A stretch of DNA of 64,000 nucleotides from CAIXQW01 sp046049675 (GCA_046049675.1 JBJORA010000041.1:17423-81422); one strand, 5' to 3'. Numbered from the stretch's first letter, positions 8,629 to 17,745 are shown. Notes: generated by a model not told the origin, from the sequence alone. Numbers and translations are program-made.

Positions 8629-9726
8629 ATGGCTTTACAAGTAGGTATCGTTGGCTTGCCAAATGTGGGTAAATCTACCCTTTTTAACGCTGTAAGTAAT
8701 AATGCTAAGGCGCAAGCAAGCAATTATCGCTTTTGTACAATTGACCCCAATGTAGGGCAGGTAGATGTGCCAGATGTACGCTTAGATAAGCTTACCGAAT
8801 TAGTGCAACCTGAGCGCGTTGTGGCAACAGCGATTGAATTTGTAGATATTGCAGGCTTAGTAAAGGGCGCAAGCAAAGGCGAGGGGCTTGGCAACAAGTT
8901 TTTGGCCAATATCCGCGAGGTAGATGCCATCGTACACGTGGTGCGTTGCTTTGAAGACGATAATATTTTGCGTGAAGAGGGCGAAATTAATCCCGTTGGC
9001 GATAAAGAAATTATAGATACCGAATTACAACTTAAAGACCTTGATAGCGTTGATAAGAAATTGCAACGTTGCGAAAAGCTAGCGCGTGTAAACCCACAAG
9101 CAAAAGCCGAGCTAGAAGTGCTGCAAAAAGTAAAAGCACATTTAGAAGAAGGTAAAAGCGTTCGTACACTAGGCCTTAGCGAAGAAGATATGCCAGCCAT
9201 TGCTGATTTGTTTTTATTGACGAGCAAAAAAGTAATGTATGTGGCTAACGTAGACGAAGCAAGCATGCATACAGGCAATAAGTATAGCGAGGCACTTATT
9301 GCTGCCGTTAAAGCAGAAGGTGCAGACGTAGTGGTGATGAACAATAATATCGAGGCACAAATTAGTGAGCTTGATAATGCTGATGATAAGGCAATGTTCT
9401 TAGACGAGTATAAACTAACTGAACCTGGCTTAAACAGATTAATTCGTCATGCTTATGGCTTGTTGGATTTGATTACTTACTTTACAGCAGGTGTGCAAGA
9501 AGTGCGTGCTTGGACCATTGGTCGCGGCTGGAAAGCACCGCAAGCTGCAGGCGTAATTCATACCGATTTTGAAAAAGGCTTCATCAAAGCAGAAACAATT
9601 GCTTACGACGACTTTGTAGCGCTTGGCAGCGAAGCAAAGTGTAGAGAGGCTGGCAAATTACGTATAGAGGGTAAGGAGTATATCGTGAAAGACGGCGATA
9701 TTATGCACTTCCGTTTCAACGTTTAG
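8629..9726 (+). CDS. ychF: Redox-regulated ATPase YchF (OLA1/Obg family)
   Basis: Ribosome-associated P-loop nucleotidase of the Obg superfamily that prefers ATP over GTP. The 365-residue length is exact for the family. The P-loop is GLPNVGKST at residues 8-16, switch II is DIAGLVKGASKGEGLGNKF, and the altered G4 region reads NVDEAS in place of NKxD, which explains the ATP preference. The C-terminal third carries the TGS domain (LITYFTAGVQEVRAWTI and the closing VKDGDIMHFRFNV). It is transcribed from its own -7 box. The stop overlaps the stop of the convergent outer membrane gene by 4 bp. Confidence 0.98.
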   Translation: MALQVGIVGLPNVGKSTLFNAVSNNAKAQASNYRFCTIDPNVGQVDVPDVRLDKLTELVQPERVVATAIEFVDIAGLVKGASKGEGLGNKFLANIREVDAIVHVVRCFEDDNILREEGEINPVGDKEIIDTELQLKDLDSVDKKLQRCEKLARVNPQAKAELEVLQKVKAHLEEGKSVRTLGLSEEDMPAIADLFLLTSKKVMYVANVDEASMHTGNKYSEALIAAVKAEGADVVVMNNNIEAQISELDNADDKAMFLDEYKLTEPGLNRLIRHAYGLLDLITYFTAGVQEVRAWTIGRGWKAPQAAGVIHTDFEKGFIKAETIAYDDFVALGSEAKCREAGKLRIEGKEYIVKDGDIMHFRFNV

Positions 9727-11186
9727 TTCCAAATACTAGAAATATCTTTTTGCAGATTGATTGTGAGTCTGTACTCATTAAAGGCATTTCTACTTAAGTT
9801 AAATTTAGCAGTTACATTGTTGATGGTATAGGTTTCTAGGCTAATACCTTGGCTGTACATGAAGGTATTGGCAAGGTTATTGTCGAGCCTGTCTGTATAC
9901 TTTTGATACACATAGCCAGCATCTGCAAAAGCGCAGATATAGATACCGTACGGAATTACTTTTAGTTGACTAATGCGAGCCTTATTGAAGCGCAATTCCC
10001 TTACAACAAGTTGACGCTTTAGATTGATACGTGCGCTTGCGTAGCGTGTGCCGTTTGCTACATACAATTCGTAACCACGCAGAAAATCTTCTTCATAACC
10101 TAGGCCGCGTTGTAGGTTGTACGGTACATTATCAGTACTTTGAATTTTCCCTTTGGCAATACCGTTGATATACCAATTTTTACCTAGCGGTATATACTTT
10201 GCAGCTAGCACGCGCAGTTGCAAAAAGTGTACATCGTCGCTTGGCAGCACACCCACTTGTCTAACTTCTGCGAGTAGTGCAGCGCCGCTTAGGCTGTAGT
10301 TTACATTATCGCGATTATCGTGGCGATATGCGTACGCAATTGTAGTATATCGCTGTTTGTCTTTGCCGTAAGAAAAATAGTAGGGGTTTAGTTTAGATAA
10401 AGTATCGCTACCTTTTTGTGTGCTAAAACCCAGTTCTATAAAATGTACTCTGTAGTAGCCACTTCTTCTACGCCAGCGCACTTTACCATCAAGTAGTTGC
10501 AGCATGGTTTTATCGGTGCCTACGAACTGTAACTTATTATTGTCTGTATTTACGGCTATGCCTCTATAGCTTAAGCCACGTACTTCAGCAAACAGGCCAT
10601 TATTTTTATTGCCATACAAATGCGGGTTTTGATATCTAACAAGTACGCGCGTGTTTAGCCCAACATCTACATAAATGAGTCCTTTTTGTCGCATACCAAG
10701 TAGGTTAGTATGGTCTAGATATACGCCATAATTGATTCTAGAAAGTTTAGCACCGCGTTCTCGCCATTCAGCAATATTTCTGTCGTTTAAGCGTACAAAG
10801 GGTACTGGAAAAATATACCAGTTTTCGCGAACAACGATACGCAGGTAAACGAGGCCCTTGGCAAAACTATCGACCGAAATTTTTACGGAGATAAACAGCT
10901 GTGTATTCATAATACGCTGCTCGTTTCTTACCAGCAAGGCATCTAAATTTGTCATTGGCAAAGAATCGCCAACCTTGAAACTACATTCTCTAAAAATAAT
11001 AAAAGGCTTGGTTACTTTATTACCTTCTATTTTGATGTCTGCAACTTGGTATTTAGCATTGCTGTCAATATCAGTATTTGCCAAAGCTAGGGCAGGCCAT
11101 AAATAGGCTATAGCATAAACTACTGCAAACAAAAATGCCTTTCTCCTAACAAACACTAGGGGTAAAGTAAGCACATTTTTACGCAC
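9723..11186 (-). CDS. POTRA-domain outer membrane beta-barrel protein (BamA/TamA-like)
   Basis: Predicted outer membrane protein of 487 residues. An N-terminal signal peptide ends in ALALA (about residue 36). One POTRA-like domain follows (YQVADIKIEGNKVTKPFIIF ... LVYLRIVVRENW, residues 46-125), and the rest is amphipathic beta-strand as in Omp85 barrels (for example GYYRVHFIELGFS). Full BamA has five POTRA domains, so this short single-POTRA form is an accessory Omp85 relative and not the essential assembly factor. Its role may be insertion of particular outer membrane proteins. The start is a GTG at 11186; no ATG fits the signal peptide. It is convergent with ychF. Confidence 0.8.
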   Translation of the reverse strand: MRKNVLTLPLVFVRRKAFLFAVVYAIAYLWPALALANTDIDSNAKYQVADIKIEGNKVTKPFIIFRECSFKVGDSLPMTNLDALLVRNEQRIMNTQLFISVKISVDSFAKGLVYLRIVVRENWYIFPVPFVRLNDRNIAEWRERGAKLSRINYGVYLDHTNLLGMRQKGLIYVDVGLNTRVLVRYQNPHLYGNKNNGLFAEVRGLSYRGIAVNTDNNKLQFVGTDKTMLQLLDGKVRWRRRSGYYRVHFIELGFSTQKGSDTLSKLNPYYFSYGKDKQRYTTIAYAYRHDNRDNVNYSLSGAALLAEVRQVGVLPSDDVHFLQLRVLAAKYIPLGKNWYINGIAKGKIQSTDNVPYNLQRGLGYEEDFLRGYELYVANGTRYASARINLKRQLVVRELRFNKARISQLKVIPYGIYICAFADAGYVYQKYTDRLDNNLANTFMYSQGISLETYTINNVTAKFNLSRNAFNEYRLTINLQKDISSIWN

Positions 11187-11244
11187 GATATAGCTGATGT
11201 GTGTGCCTTTATCGTTATTGATAAACTAATTGCAGCCTATTTGC

Positions 11245-11964
11245 CTAAAATAAACTTCCCTGCTGCACAATCGTAATGGGGTCGTACATCTGTTTGTGAG
11301 GCACAAAGTCGCGTTTGCCAATGTCTGCGGTGATGGGATGTGCGTGCATAGTTGCTTCATCTAAAGAAGTAAAGAGCGCTTTTATTTCCTCGGTGTCTTT
11401 TGCATTAAGCCATTGTTGTTCTGTTTCTGGAGTAAGTATCAATGGCATGCGTTCTTTGCTATTGTGGATGCGCGCCATAAGCGGATTGGCAGGAACAGTT
11501 GCAATACTAAAGGTGTTTTTGTATTCGCCGGTTGCAGCATTGAGCCATGTATTATAGAGGCCTGCTACTGCAAAGAGTTCTCCAGTCTTTAGTGTAATAT
11601 AATAGGGTTGCTTGGTATTGCCAGTGTGTTGATACTCTACAAATCCATCCAGTAGTACAAGGCAACGTTGATGTTGCGCTGCATACTTAAAACTCACTTT
11701 TTCAAAAATGGTCTCAGTGCGGCAATTAATAGTTTGCGTTCTAAGTTTTTGTGCGTCTGCAATATTTTTTGCAAATGACGGTATCAATCCCCATTCAAAC
11801 ATTTGAATGCTATGGCTAGCATCGTTGGTAATAACGGGCAGCACATCGTTAGCAAATGCTTTCGCTAAGCGTATCGGTTCCCAGTTTACATTCACAGCAA
11901 AGTTCGCTTTGAACCTTTCTTCTACTGCCTTGCGTGGTTTATTATTGCTCGCTGTACCGCACAT
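11245..11964 (-). CDS. SOS response-associated peptidase (SRAP, YedK/HMCES-like)
   Basis: Covalently shields abasic sites in single-stranded DNA through its N-terminal cysteine. The protein of 239 residues begins MCGTAS, so Cys2 is exposed after Met removal, as required. Other family marks are present: the NCRTETIFE motif (Asn and Glu of the active site), GFVEYQ, and the C-terminal RMPLIL stretch. It starts 3 bp after the stop of the exported PEP/pyruvate-binding gene, so the two are co-transcribed, although no functional link is obvious. The family call is firm. Confidence 0.95.
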   Translation of the reverse strand: MCGTASNNKPRKAVEERFKANFAVNVNWEPIRLAKAFANDVLPVITNDASHSIQMFEWGLIPSFAKNIADAQKLRTQTINCRTETIFEKVSFKYAAQHQRCLVLLDGFVEYQHTGNTKQPYYITLKTGELFAVAGLYNTWLNAATGEYKNTFSIATVPANPLMARIHNSKERMPLILTPETEQQWLNAKDTEEIKALFTSLDEATMHAHPITADIGKRDFVPHKQMYDPITIVQQGSLF

Positions 11965-11967
11965 TTT

Positions 11968-13899
11968 TTAATTGAATGGTCTTACTTGTTTAAAATATAG
12001 TTTACCCTTATCAAACTTAAATTCTATGTCAAGGCCATAGTCGTCGTAGCTTTTGCCATTCGTGTTTTTGCGCAGGGTGATGTAATAGTAGTCTTTCACT
12101 TGTGTGAGTGCATCATACAATTGCTGAATCTGTTGTGGCGTCAATACAGTGTTTGACGCTTTATTGATATTGCTTCTACTAATATATTGTGCATAGGTTT
12201 GACCTTCCTCGCCAATAAAATAATCGCTCGGAATAATAATAAGCTGATCGCATACAACATCTTTAGGTGGCGCTACTACGCTTGTTTCACCAATTTGTAC
12301 ATTAATCGTATAGCCAGGAAAATTATCCCGGATTAAATTTTTTGTAATAGCCACACCATTCGCTTCTTCACTTGGAAAACCTTGGTGCACAAGTATGCCC
12401 ATCATTACCGTGCTCTGACTAATATTGTAAAACTGGCGCTCTCTATAAGCACTCAATTTCCAAACGCTAGCCCACACTTTTCTAATAGCGTCTGCAATGC
12501 GTTTATTTGTATCAATCATACTACCACTATAGCTTTCATAGAGACCGGCGCCACTAAAGCCTTTCAAGTCTTCTGCATTGCTGCTGCTGCGAAAACGATA
12601 ACTTAGTGTGGTATCGCCTTTTCTCATTTCTTTATAAACTTGCGCTAGTAAATTCTTAGACATTGGCGCATTACGGATAGCTTTTCGTAAATCTTTCAAT
12701 GCTAATTCCAAGGCACGTTCGTTCACTTGTTTCTGCTTACTTAAAGCAATAACGCGTTGGTATATTGGCTTAATGCTTGGGTGCTGCATGTGCTGCTGAT
12801 AAAAGTAGAATGGAATAGCAAAAGAGCCAGCTGGCACTTCAAAGGAAATGTTTGGCCTATCTCTTAATTTTTTCAGTTCCCAAAAGCCTAAAGCCTTGTT
12901 GCCAATCGTTTTTACATCGGGCTTTACTTTTGATGTAAATGGTACGATCGTTTTTACAGTTAGGTTTGCAGTAAGCACCTGCACAGGTTTTGCTTTTTGT
13001 TTTGTTGCTAATGAAGCTTCAGTAGCAAGCTCTAATTTTATGCCTGATTTTGTTACAGTTAATTTTACAGGTTTGCCTATCAACTTTAGCACAGCGCTAT
13101 CGTTTTGATACGCAATCCACGCAGCAGCTGGAATATTGCGATTATTGCACAATACATTTATATGGCTCAATGGTGTTTGCATAGCATCAGTAATTACACC
13201 AGCGCATATTGGCAATGCAATCGGGGAGCCGCTTATTAGAATAATATCTTGCGCAGCAACACTATTCATTTCCTTTGATAAATCTTTTACAAGCTTTAAC
13301 CTGCCGTACGACACACCAAGCACAACACTTTGCTGCTTTTGATCGCCGTAAATGTCTTGCGGTGTTACCGTGGGCACACTGCTCAAGGCAGCAGCAGGCA
13401 GTGCCAATAAATTTTGATTATTGAGTAATAGCTGTGGTTTGAAATCTGTAGGTAGTTTTTCTGTTGTTGCTTTGTAAAAAGTAAGTAGCAATTCTGCCGT
13501 AAGATCATCCTCGCTCACAAATTCTATAACGTAGCGCTTTTGGTCTTTATAGTAGTTCAAACAAGATAGCACAAATCGGCGCTGAGGATGCATCGTGTAA
13601 TTGATGGCATTAAAATCAGCAATCTCCATGCTGTAGTTTAGTACCTCAGAGCAAAAGTCGTGGTGGTATGGATATCTTTTGCTATCAATAAAGTAGGAAG
13701 TGCCACTAGCAATATCGTAGCACATTTTTACGCTTTGTACATTAGTGTACAAGTCAGTCAATGGTTTTCCTGCAAGGCGCTGATAATGATCGTGACCGTC
13801 AAGCGAATTACTAAAATATTGCGCGGAACTACTTGCAGCATTGAGCAACAAGAACACAAGTGTGTACCATAGTATTCTACTGCGTAGTAATCTGTGCAT
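11968..13899 (-). CDS. Exported PEP/pyruvate phosphate dikinase-like protein
   Basis: Predicted exported protein of 643 residues. A signal peptide ends SSAQ near residue 26. The middle (about 225-265) has a phosphohistidine-type motif, TPLSHINVLCNNRNIPAA, in the context of a PEP-utilising mobile domain. The C-terminal half is an ATP-grasp-like PEP/pyruvate-binding domain (RFRSSSNAEDLKGFSGAGLY around residue 445). Canonical dikinases are cytosolic and put the ATP-grasp domain first and the mobile His domain second, so both order and location are reversed here. No PEP-binding barrel is visible. It may act on glucans or other polymers in the envelope, but that is inference. The start is the ATG at 13899, 6 nt behind a -7 box; a TTG further out would lie inside that box. 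Confidence 0.85.
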   Translation of the reverse strand: MHRLLRSRILWYTLVFLLLNAASSSAQYFSNSLDGHDHYQRLAGKPLTDLYTNVQSVKMCYDIASGTSYFIDSKRYPYHHDFCSEVLNYSMEIADFNAINYTMHPQRRFVLSCLNYYKDQKRYVIEFVSEDDLTAELLLTFYKATTEKLPTDFKPQLLLNNQNLLALPAAALSSVPTVTPQDIYGDQKQQSVVLGVSYGRLKLVKDLSKEMNSVAAQDIILISGSPIALPICAGVITDAMQTPLSHINVLCNNRNIPAAAWIAYQNDSAVLKLIGKPVKLTVTKSGIKLELATEASLATKQKAKPVQVLTANLTVKTIVPFTSKVKPDVKTIGNKALGFWELKKLRDRPNISFEVPAGSFAIPFYFYQQHMQHPSIKPIYQRVIALSKQKQVNERALELALKDLRKAIRNAPMSKNLLAQVYKEMRKGDTTLSYRFRSSSNAEDLKGFSGAGLYESYSGSMIDTNKRIADAIRKVWASVWKLSAYRERQFYNISQSTVMMGILVHQGFPSEEANGVAITKNLIRDNFPGYTINVQIGETSVVAPPKDVVCDQLIIIPSDYFIGEEGQTYAQYISRSNINKASNTVLTPQQIQQLYDALTQVKDYYYITLRKNTNGKSYDDYGLDIEFKFDKGKLYFKQVRPFN

Positions 13900-13905
13900 T
13901 GCTAG

Positions 13906-13913
13906 CAAAAGTA
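13906..13913 (-). promoter_or_regulatory. -7 box TACTTTTG, exported dikinase-like gene and SRAP
   Basis: An exact TAnnTTTG match ending 6 nt before the ATG at 13899, implying an almost leaderless two-gene transcript. Confidence 0.65.
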
Positions 13914-14013
13914 CTTATAATATTGGCACATACATAAGTTTGCTGTGGCAATCAAGCTTCTAAAGCCTATTACCAAATCTTTATTAACCTTAACGAAATT
14001 ACGTAAGCGAAAC

Positions 14014-15420
14014 CTACAAGTGTATAACCTCGCCGTAAGCGGCAGCAGTAGCTTCCATCACAGCCTCACTCATAGTAGGATGCGGATGTATGCTATTAAG
14101 CACTTCGCTATAAGTTGTTTCCAGCTTACGTGCAGTAACAGTTTGTGCAATCATTTCAGTAACGTTAGCACCAATCATGTGTGTGCCAAGCCATTCGCCA
14201 TATTTAGCATCGTAAATTACTTTTACGAAGCCTTCGTTAGCGCCTGCCGCACTTGCCTTACCGCTAGCGCTAAACGGAAACTTACCAACTTTGATGTCGT
14301 AGCCAGCTTCACGCGCTTGCTTTTCTGTCATACCAGCACTTGCAATTTCTGGCGAGCAATACGTACAACCAGGTACATTGCCATAGTCAAGTGCCTCTGG
14401 CTTGTGATGGAATTTTCCTTCCGCATTTGCGATAGCTTCTACACAAATAATCGCTTCTTTGCTAGCCACGTGTGCCAATGCTTGTCCTGGGGTCATATCG
14501 CCAATTGCGTAAACGCCAGCTACATTTGTTTGATAATATTTGTCTACGATAACCTTGCCTTTATCTGTAGTAATGCCTAGTGTTTCTAAGCCAATACCTT
14601 CAATATTTGCAACAACACCAACGGCACTCAATAAAACGTCTGCTTCTAGCACTTGCTCGCCATTAGCAGTTTTAATTGTTGCTTTTACACCAGCACCACT
14701 TGTATCAACTTTAGTTACTTCGCTGCTCGTCATAATATCTATGCCTTGCTTTTTGTAACTTTTTTCTAATTCTTTGCTAATGTCCTCATCTTCTACAGGC
14801 ACAATGCGTGGCGCAAATTCTACGATTGTAACTTTTGTACCCATGCTGTTGTAGAAGTAAGCAAATTCAACGCCGATGGCGCCGCTGCCACACACAATCA
14901 TGCTTTTTGGTTGTGTAGGCAATACCATAGCATCGCGATAGCCAATAATCTTTTTACCATCTAAAGGCATCGTTGGCAATTGTCTAGCACGACCGCCAGT
15001 TGCCAAAATAATATGCTTAGCACTATAAGTAGCCTTGTTGCCATCTGCACCAGTCACTTCTATTTGACCTTTTGCAACAAGCTTACCAAAGCCCATCACA
15101 ACATCAATTTTATTCTTCTTCAACAAAAACTGAACGCCTTTGCTCATTTTGTCGGCAACACCGCGGCTGCGTTTTACAACAGCACCAAAATCGTGTGCAA
15201 TACCACTTGCAGTAATGCCGTAGTCACTAGCGTGCTTCATGTACTCATAAACCTGTGCGCTTTTTAGCAAGGCTTTTGTTGGAATACAGCCCCAATTAAG
15301 GCAAATACCACCAAGACTTTCTTTTTCTATTACAGCTGTTTTTAAGCCAAGTTGAGAAGCGCGAATTGCGGCTACATAACCGCCTGGGCCGCTACCAAGT
15401 ACAATTACATCGTAGTTCAT
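14014..15420 (-). CDS. lpdA: Dihydrolipoyl dehydrogenase (E3)
   Basis: FAD enzyme that reoxidises dihydrolipoamide in the pyruvate, 2-oxoglutarate or branched-chain dehydrogenase complexes, or the glycine cleavage system, passing electrons to NAD+. The 468-residue protein shows the FAD dinucleotide fold GSGPGGYVAAI at residues 8-18, the redox-active disulfide in GGICLNWGCIPTKAL (about 36-50), the NAD-binding GSGAIGVEFA, GVYAIGDMTPG, and the C-terminal catalytic pair in HPHPTMSEA. All key residues are intact. It stands alone, with the pyruvate dehydrogenase E1-beta gene about 32 kb away in this window. Confidence 0.98.
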   Translation of the reverse strand: MNYDVIVLGSGPGGYVAAIRASQLGLKTAVIEKESLGGICLNWGCIPTKALLKSAQVYEYMKHASDYGITASGIAHDFGAVVKRSRGVADKMSKGVQFLLKKNKIDVVMGFGKLVAKGQIEVTGADGNKATYSAKHIILATGGRARQLPTMPLDGKKIIGYRDAMVLPTQPKSMIVCGSGAIGVEFAYFYNSMGTKVTIVEFAPRIVPVEDEDISKELEKSYKKQGIDIMTSSEVTKVDTSGAGVKATIKTANGEQVLEADVLLSAVGVVANIEGIGLETLGITTDKGKVIVDKYYQTNVAGVYAIGDMTPGQALAHVASKEAIICVEAIANAEGKFHHKPEALDYGNVPGCTYCSPEIASAGMTEKQAREAGYDIKVGKFPFSASGKASAAGANEGFVKVIYDAKYGEWLGTHMIGANVTEMIAQTVTARKLETTYSEVLNSIHPHPTMSEAVMEATAAAYGEVIHL

Positions 15421-15439
15421 GTTATTCTAAAATTGTGTG

Positions 15440-15447
15440 CAAATGTA
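15440..15447 (-). promoter_or_regulatory. -7 box TACATTTG, lpdA
   Basis: An exact TAnnTTTG match ending 19 nt upstream of the lpdA ATG. Confidence 0.6.
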
Positions 15448-15502
15448 CAAGTAAATATGCAGAAATTAACAAGCAGTTTAGCGGCTAATTGCCTTCGCCC
15501 CG

Positions 15503-15510
15503 TATCTTTA
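15503..15510 (+). promoter_or_regulatory. -7-like box TATCTTTA
   Basis: One mismatch to TAnnTTTG. It ends 4 nt before the ATG at 15515, the same spacing as the perfect boxes before other leaderless-looking genes here. Confidence 0.4.
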
Positions 15511-15514
15511 TGCC

Positions 15515-16024
15515 ATGAATGGTAAATTTCTTTTGATGGTAGCTGTGTTGGCTGTTGCTGGCCATACTGCTTTTGCCCAAAATGCAAAACGAGTTAAAAA
15601 AGATCAGGTGCAGCAACCTGTAAGAACGAAAGACGAACCTATTGTAATTGAAGAAAATCCAGTTAGAATAGTGGATGATCAAAATAGAGCAATGATAGCT
15701 AAATTAGCAGGTGTTAAGTTGCGTGCTACAAAAGACCTTAATCCAGAATTTGCTAGTGAAGAATTTACTATGCAGATAGCAGATGATGGTAGCAGTGCAG
15801 TGCTTTATTTTCAGGACGGACGAACCTCGTCTCCAATACAATTTGCAGAAGGACAAATTAGAATGACAATGTTAGCAGAAGTAAGCGCTGCTGGTAGCGT
15901 GCCAGAGCAATTGCAAAATACGATAGCCTCGATGGCAGTGGTTACAGGCATAGACTATACCAACGAGGGCATTAAGTTTATGTATAGCGACAGAACGATT
16001 GTTACGTTTGAGGTTGCTAAATAA
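15515..16024 (+). CDS. Secreted hypothetical protein
   Basis: A 169-residue exported protein with a clean signal peptide (LLMVAVLAVAGHTAFA, cleavage near residue 21). A basic, proline-containing linker follows, and then a beta-rich C-terminal part (EFTMQIADDGSSAVLYFQDG and a closing RTIVTFEVAK). There is no lipobox and no C-terminal sorting domain, so it is likely periplasmic. I do not recognise the family. The next small secreted gene follows after 76 bp on the same strand and may share the transcript, since a terminator comes only after that second gene. Confidence 0.8.
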   Translation: MNGKFLLMVAVLAVAGHTAFAQNAKRVKKDQVQQPVRTKDEPIVIEENPVRIVDDQNRAMIAKLAGVKLRATKDLNPEFASEEFTMQIADDGSSAVLYFQDGRTSSPIQFAEGQIRMTMLAEVSAAGSVPEQLQNTIASMAVVTGIDYTNEGIKFMYSDRTIVTFEVAK

Positions 16025-16100
16025 GTTGCATAGTAAATTAGTACTAGGCTTAAACCTGCAGCATAGTTTTTGGTCTATCATAGTATAAAAGCAAAAAGTT

Positions 16101-16364
16101 ATGAAAAGAAAAGTTTTAATGATGGTGGGCCTCATTTGTGGCTTAGTTTTTTTAAGCACAATGGCAGATGCACAAAACAGAGGTGGTCGTGGCAGAGGTC
16201 GTGGTCGTGGATGCAGCGCAAGAGTAGTGGTTGTAGGGCATCCAAACAAGGTGGTTGTTCGCCCTGGTGGTGGCCGCAGTTGCCGCAGTAGAGGTGCAGG
16301 TCCATGGGTGCGCAGAGGTCGTACGGTGATAGTTACCACACCTTGTCGTCGCCACTGGAGATAA
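16101..16364 (+). CDS. Small secreted Gly/Arg-rich protein
   Basis: An 87-residue protein with a signal peptide (residues 1-24, ending MADA). Its mature part is extremely basic and rich in Gly, Arg and Val: an RGG/RGR run (NRGGRGRGRGRG), four scattered cysteines, and a VVVRPGGGR stretch. It has no acidic residues after cleavage. Such a composition could bind nucleic acid, polyphosphate or acidic polysaccharide outside the cytoplasm, but this is inference. The start ATG is followed by a good signal peptide; the overlapping frame at 16070 lacks one. A strong intrinsic terminator follows. Confidence 0.7.
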   Translation: MKRKVLMMVGLICGLVFLSTMADAQNRGGRGRGRGRGCSARVVVVGHPNKVVVRPGGGRSCRSRGAGPWVRRGRTVIVTTPCRRHWR

Positions 16365-16391
16365 TTTACATGACGAATAATTATGAGCTAC

Positions 16392-16424
16392 AAAGGCTTC
16401 AGCAGCAATGTTGAAGCCTTTTTT
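16392..16424 (+). terminator. Intrinsic terminator
   Basis: The stem AAGGCTTCA / TGAAGCCTT around an 11-nt loop is followed directly by a T run. It ends the transcript of the two small secreted genes upstream. Confidence 0.85.
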
Positions 16425-16540
16425 ACGTTGTGCAATTTGGCGCTTTGCAAATTTTTTGAGAATTAAGCAATATTATGGCATAGTATTAGCCATAGGACTT
16501 ACTTTTAAGAACTGCTAGCGCCTTTTGGTAGGGCAGGGAG

Positions 16541-17665
16541 ATGCGAATAATGAAATTAGAGGTGACGCAAATAATTAGGAACACAATTGCCATTTGCATG
16601 CTAATGGTGATTTGCCATAATACCAATGCACAAACAAACTTAAGTGCCTATACTGATGTGTTCAATAAATTTTATTGCTTTGACAATGGTGCTACAAGTG
16701 AGTTAGAATACCTAGCGCCTCGTGAGTATAAAGTAGGCCGCACTGGTATAGCGTACTTAGATAATCTTGGCATCTTTAAGGTGTATCGCTATGGTGTGAT
16801 GAATAAAGTAAATACCAATTTTACAAGTGCTTTTGGTGTTAGCGATAACTTTATTTTTTATAAGACACAAACTTCACTGCATGTTATTGATGCAGATGAC
16901 GATATCGAACTTTGCCGTAGTGTAGGAGAATATGCAGTTGGCGATAGTATTATCTTATATTACGACAGAATACGCAATATTCTCAATGCGTATTATGGCG
17001 GCAAGACCATTGAACTAGAAACCAATCTTGCAACCAATACACACGATAATTTTAAGGTTAGCGACAATGCAATTGCTTACACAAACTTTATGGATCAGTT
17101 TAAGGTAGTAATGTACGGCGAGACGCATGTATTGGAAGCGCAGCCTGTGCAAGACTATCAGGTAGGCCGAAATATTGTAGCTTATACTGATATCAACAAT
17201 CAATTTAAAATCTGTACAGGAGGAGAACCAATTGTAGCTGATGCATTTGCACCAAAACGCTATATCGTAGGCGACAATTTGGTTGCTTTTGTTGGTTATG
17301 ATGGCTACTTCAAAATCTTTTATGAAGGTAAGGTGCACCAAATTGGATACTTTGACAAGCGTTTCTTGGTGAGCGATTATGTGGTGGCTTTTGAAGATGG
17401 TGCAGGCTTCTTTAAAGTGTTTTACAAGGGCAATATCTACGACATTGACAATTTCTATCCAGAGAAGTTTTTACTCGGTTATAGAAGTATGACCTACATA
17501 AATAAGGGCAATGTGATGCGTATGTTTAGTGATGGGGCCATTCACGATGTTACGACGATGGTCAATAATTTGGAGAATGTACGCATGGATTACGATGTTT
17601 TGCAGTACAAAGTAGGTGCAAATATGTTCAGATTCTTTGTAGATGGCAAAGACTTCAACAATTAA
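16541..17665 (+). CDS. Secreted repeat protein, about nine ~35-residue units
   Basis: A 374-residue exported protein. The signal peptide ends near HNTNAQ (residue 31). The whole mature part is built from about nine to ten degenerate units of 33-40 residues with the pattern Y-x-V-(G/S)-D/R-N, then (I/V)-(V/I)-A-(Y/F), then F-K-(V/I)-(F/Y)-x-x-G. Clear copies include YIVGDNLVAFVGYDGYFKIF and FLVSDYVVAFEDGAGFFKVF. This periodicity suggests a beta-propeller or solenoid. No catalytic motif is seen and I do not recognise a named family. A purine-rich AGGGAG lies 9 nt before a second in-frame ATG at 16550, which may be the true start. It is transcribed alone, probably from TACTTTTA at 16500-16507. 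Confidence 0.8.
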   Translation: MRIMKLEVTQIIRNTIAICMLMVICHNTNAQTNLSAYTDVFNKFYCFDNGATSELEYLAPREYKVGRTGIAYLDNLGIFKVYRYGVMNKVNTNFTSAFGVSDNFIFYKTQTSLHVIDADDDIELCRSVGEYAVGDSIILYYDRIRNILNAYYGGKTIELETNLATNTHDNFKVSDNAIAYTNFMDQFKVVMYGETHVLEAQPVQDYQVGRNIVAYTDINNQFKICTGGEPIVADAFAPKRYIVGDNLVAFVGYDGYFKIFYEGKVHQIGYFDKRFLVSDYVVAFEDGAGFFKVFYKGNIYDIDNFYPEKFLLGYRSMTYINKGNVMRMFSDGAIHDVTTMVNNLENVRMDYDVLQYKVGANMFRFFVDGKDFNN

Positions 17666-17745
17666 AACCCAATAAACACTGGGGTTTAGAAACTTATCCA
17701 TACTCTAATAGCAGTATGTTGACAAAAAAAGGTGGCATATAGCTG

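Noticed and set aside
13945..14580. Long plus-strand ORF (about 211 codons) antisense to lpdA
   Set aside because: lpdA on the other strand has all catalytic motifs intact; the antisense frame is an open-frame shadow.
16070..16291. Alternative frame overlapping the small secreted Gly/Arg-rich gene
   Set aside because: It lacks a signal peptide and reads poorly; the overlapping frame at 16101 has a clean signal peptide and is followed by a terminator.
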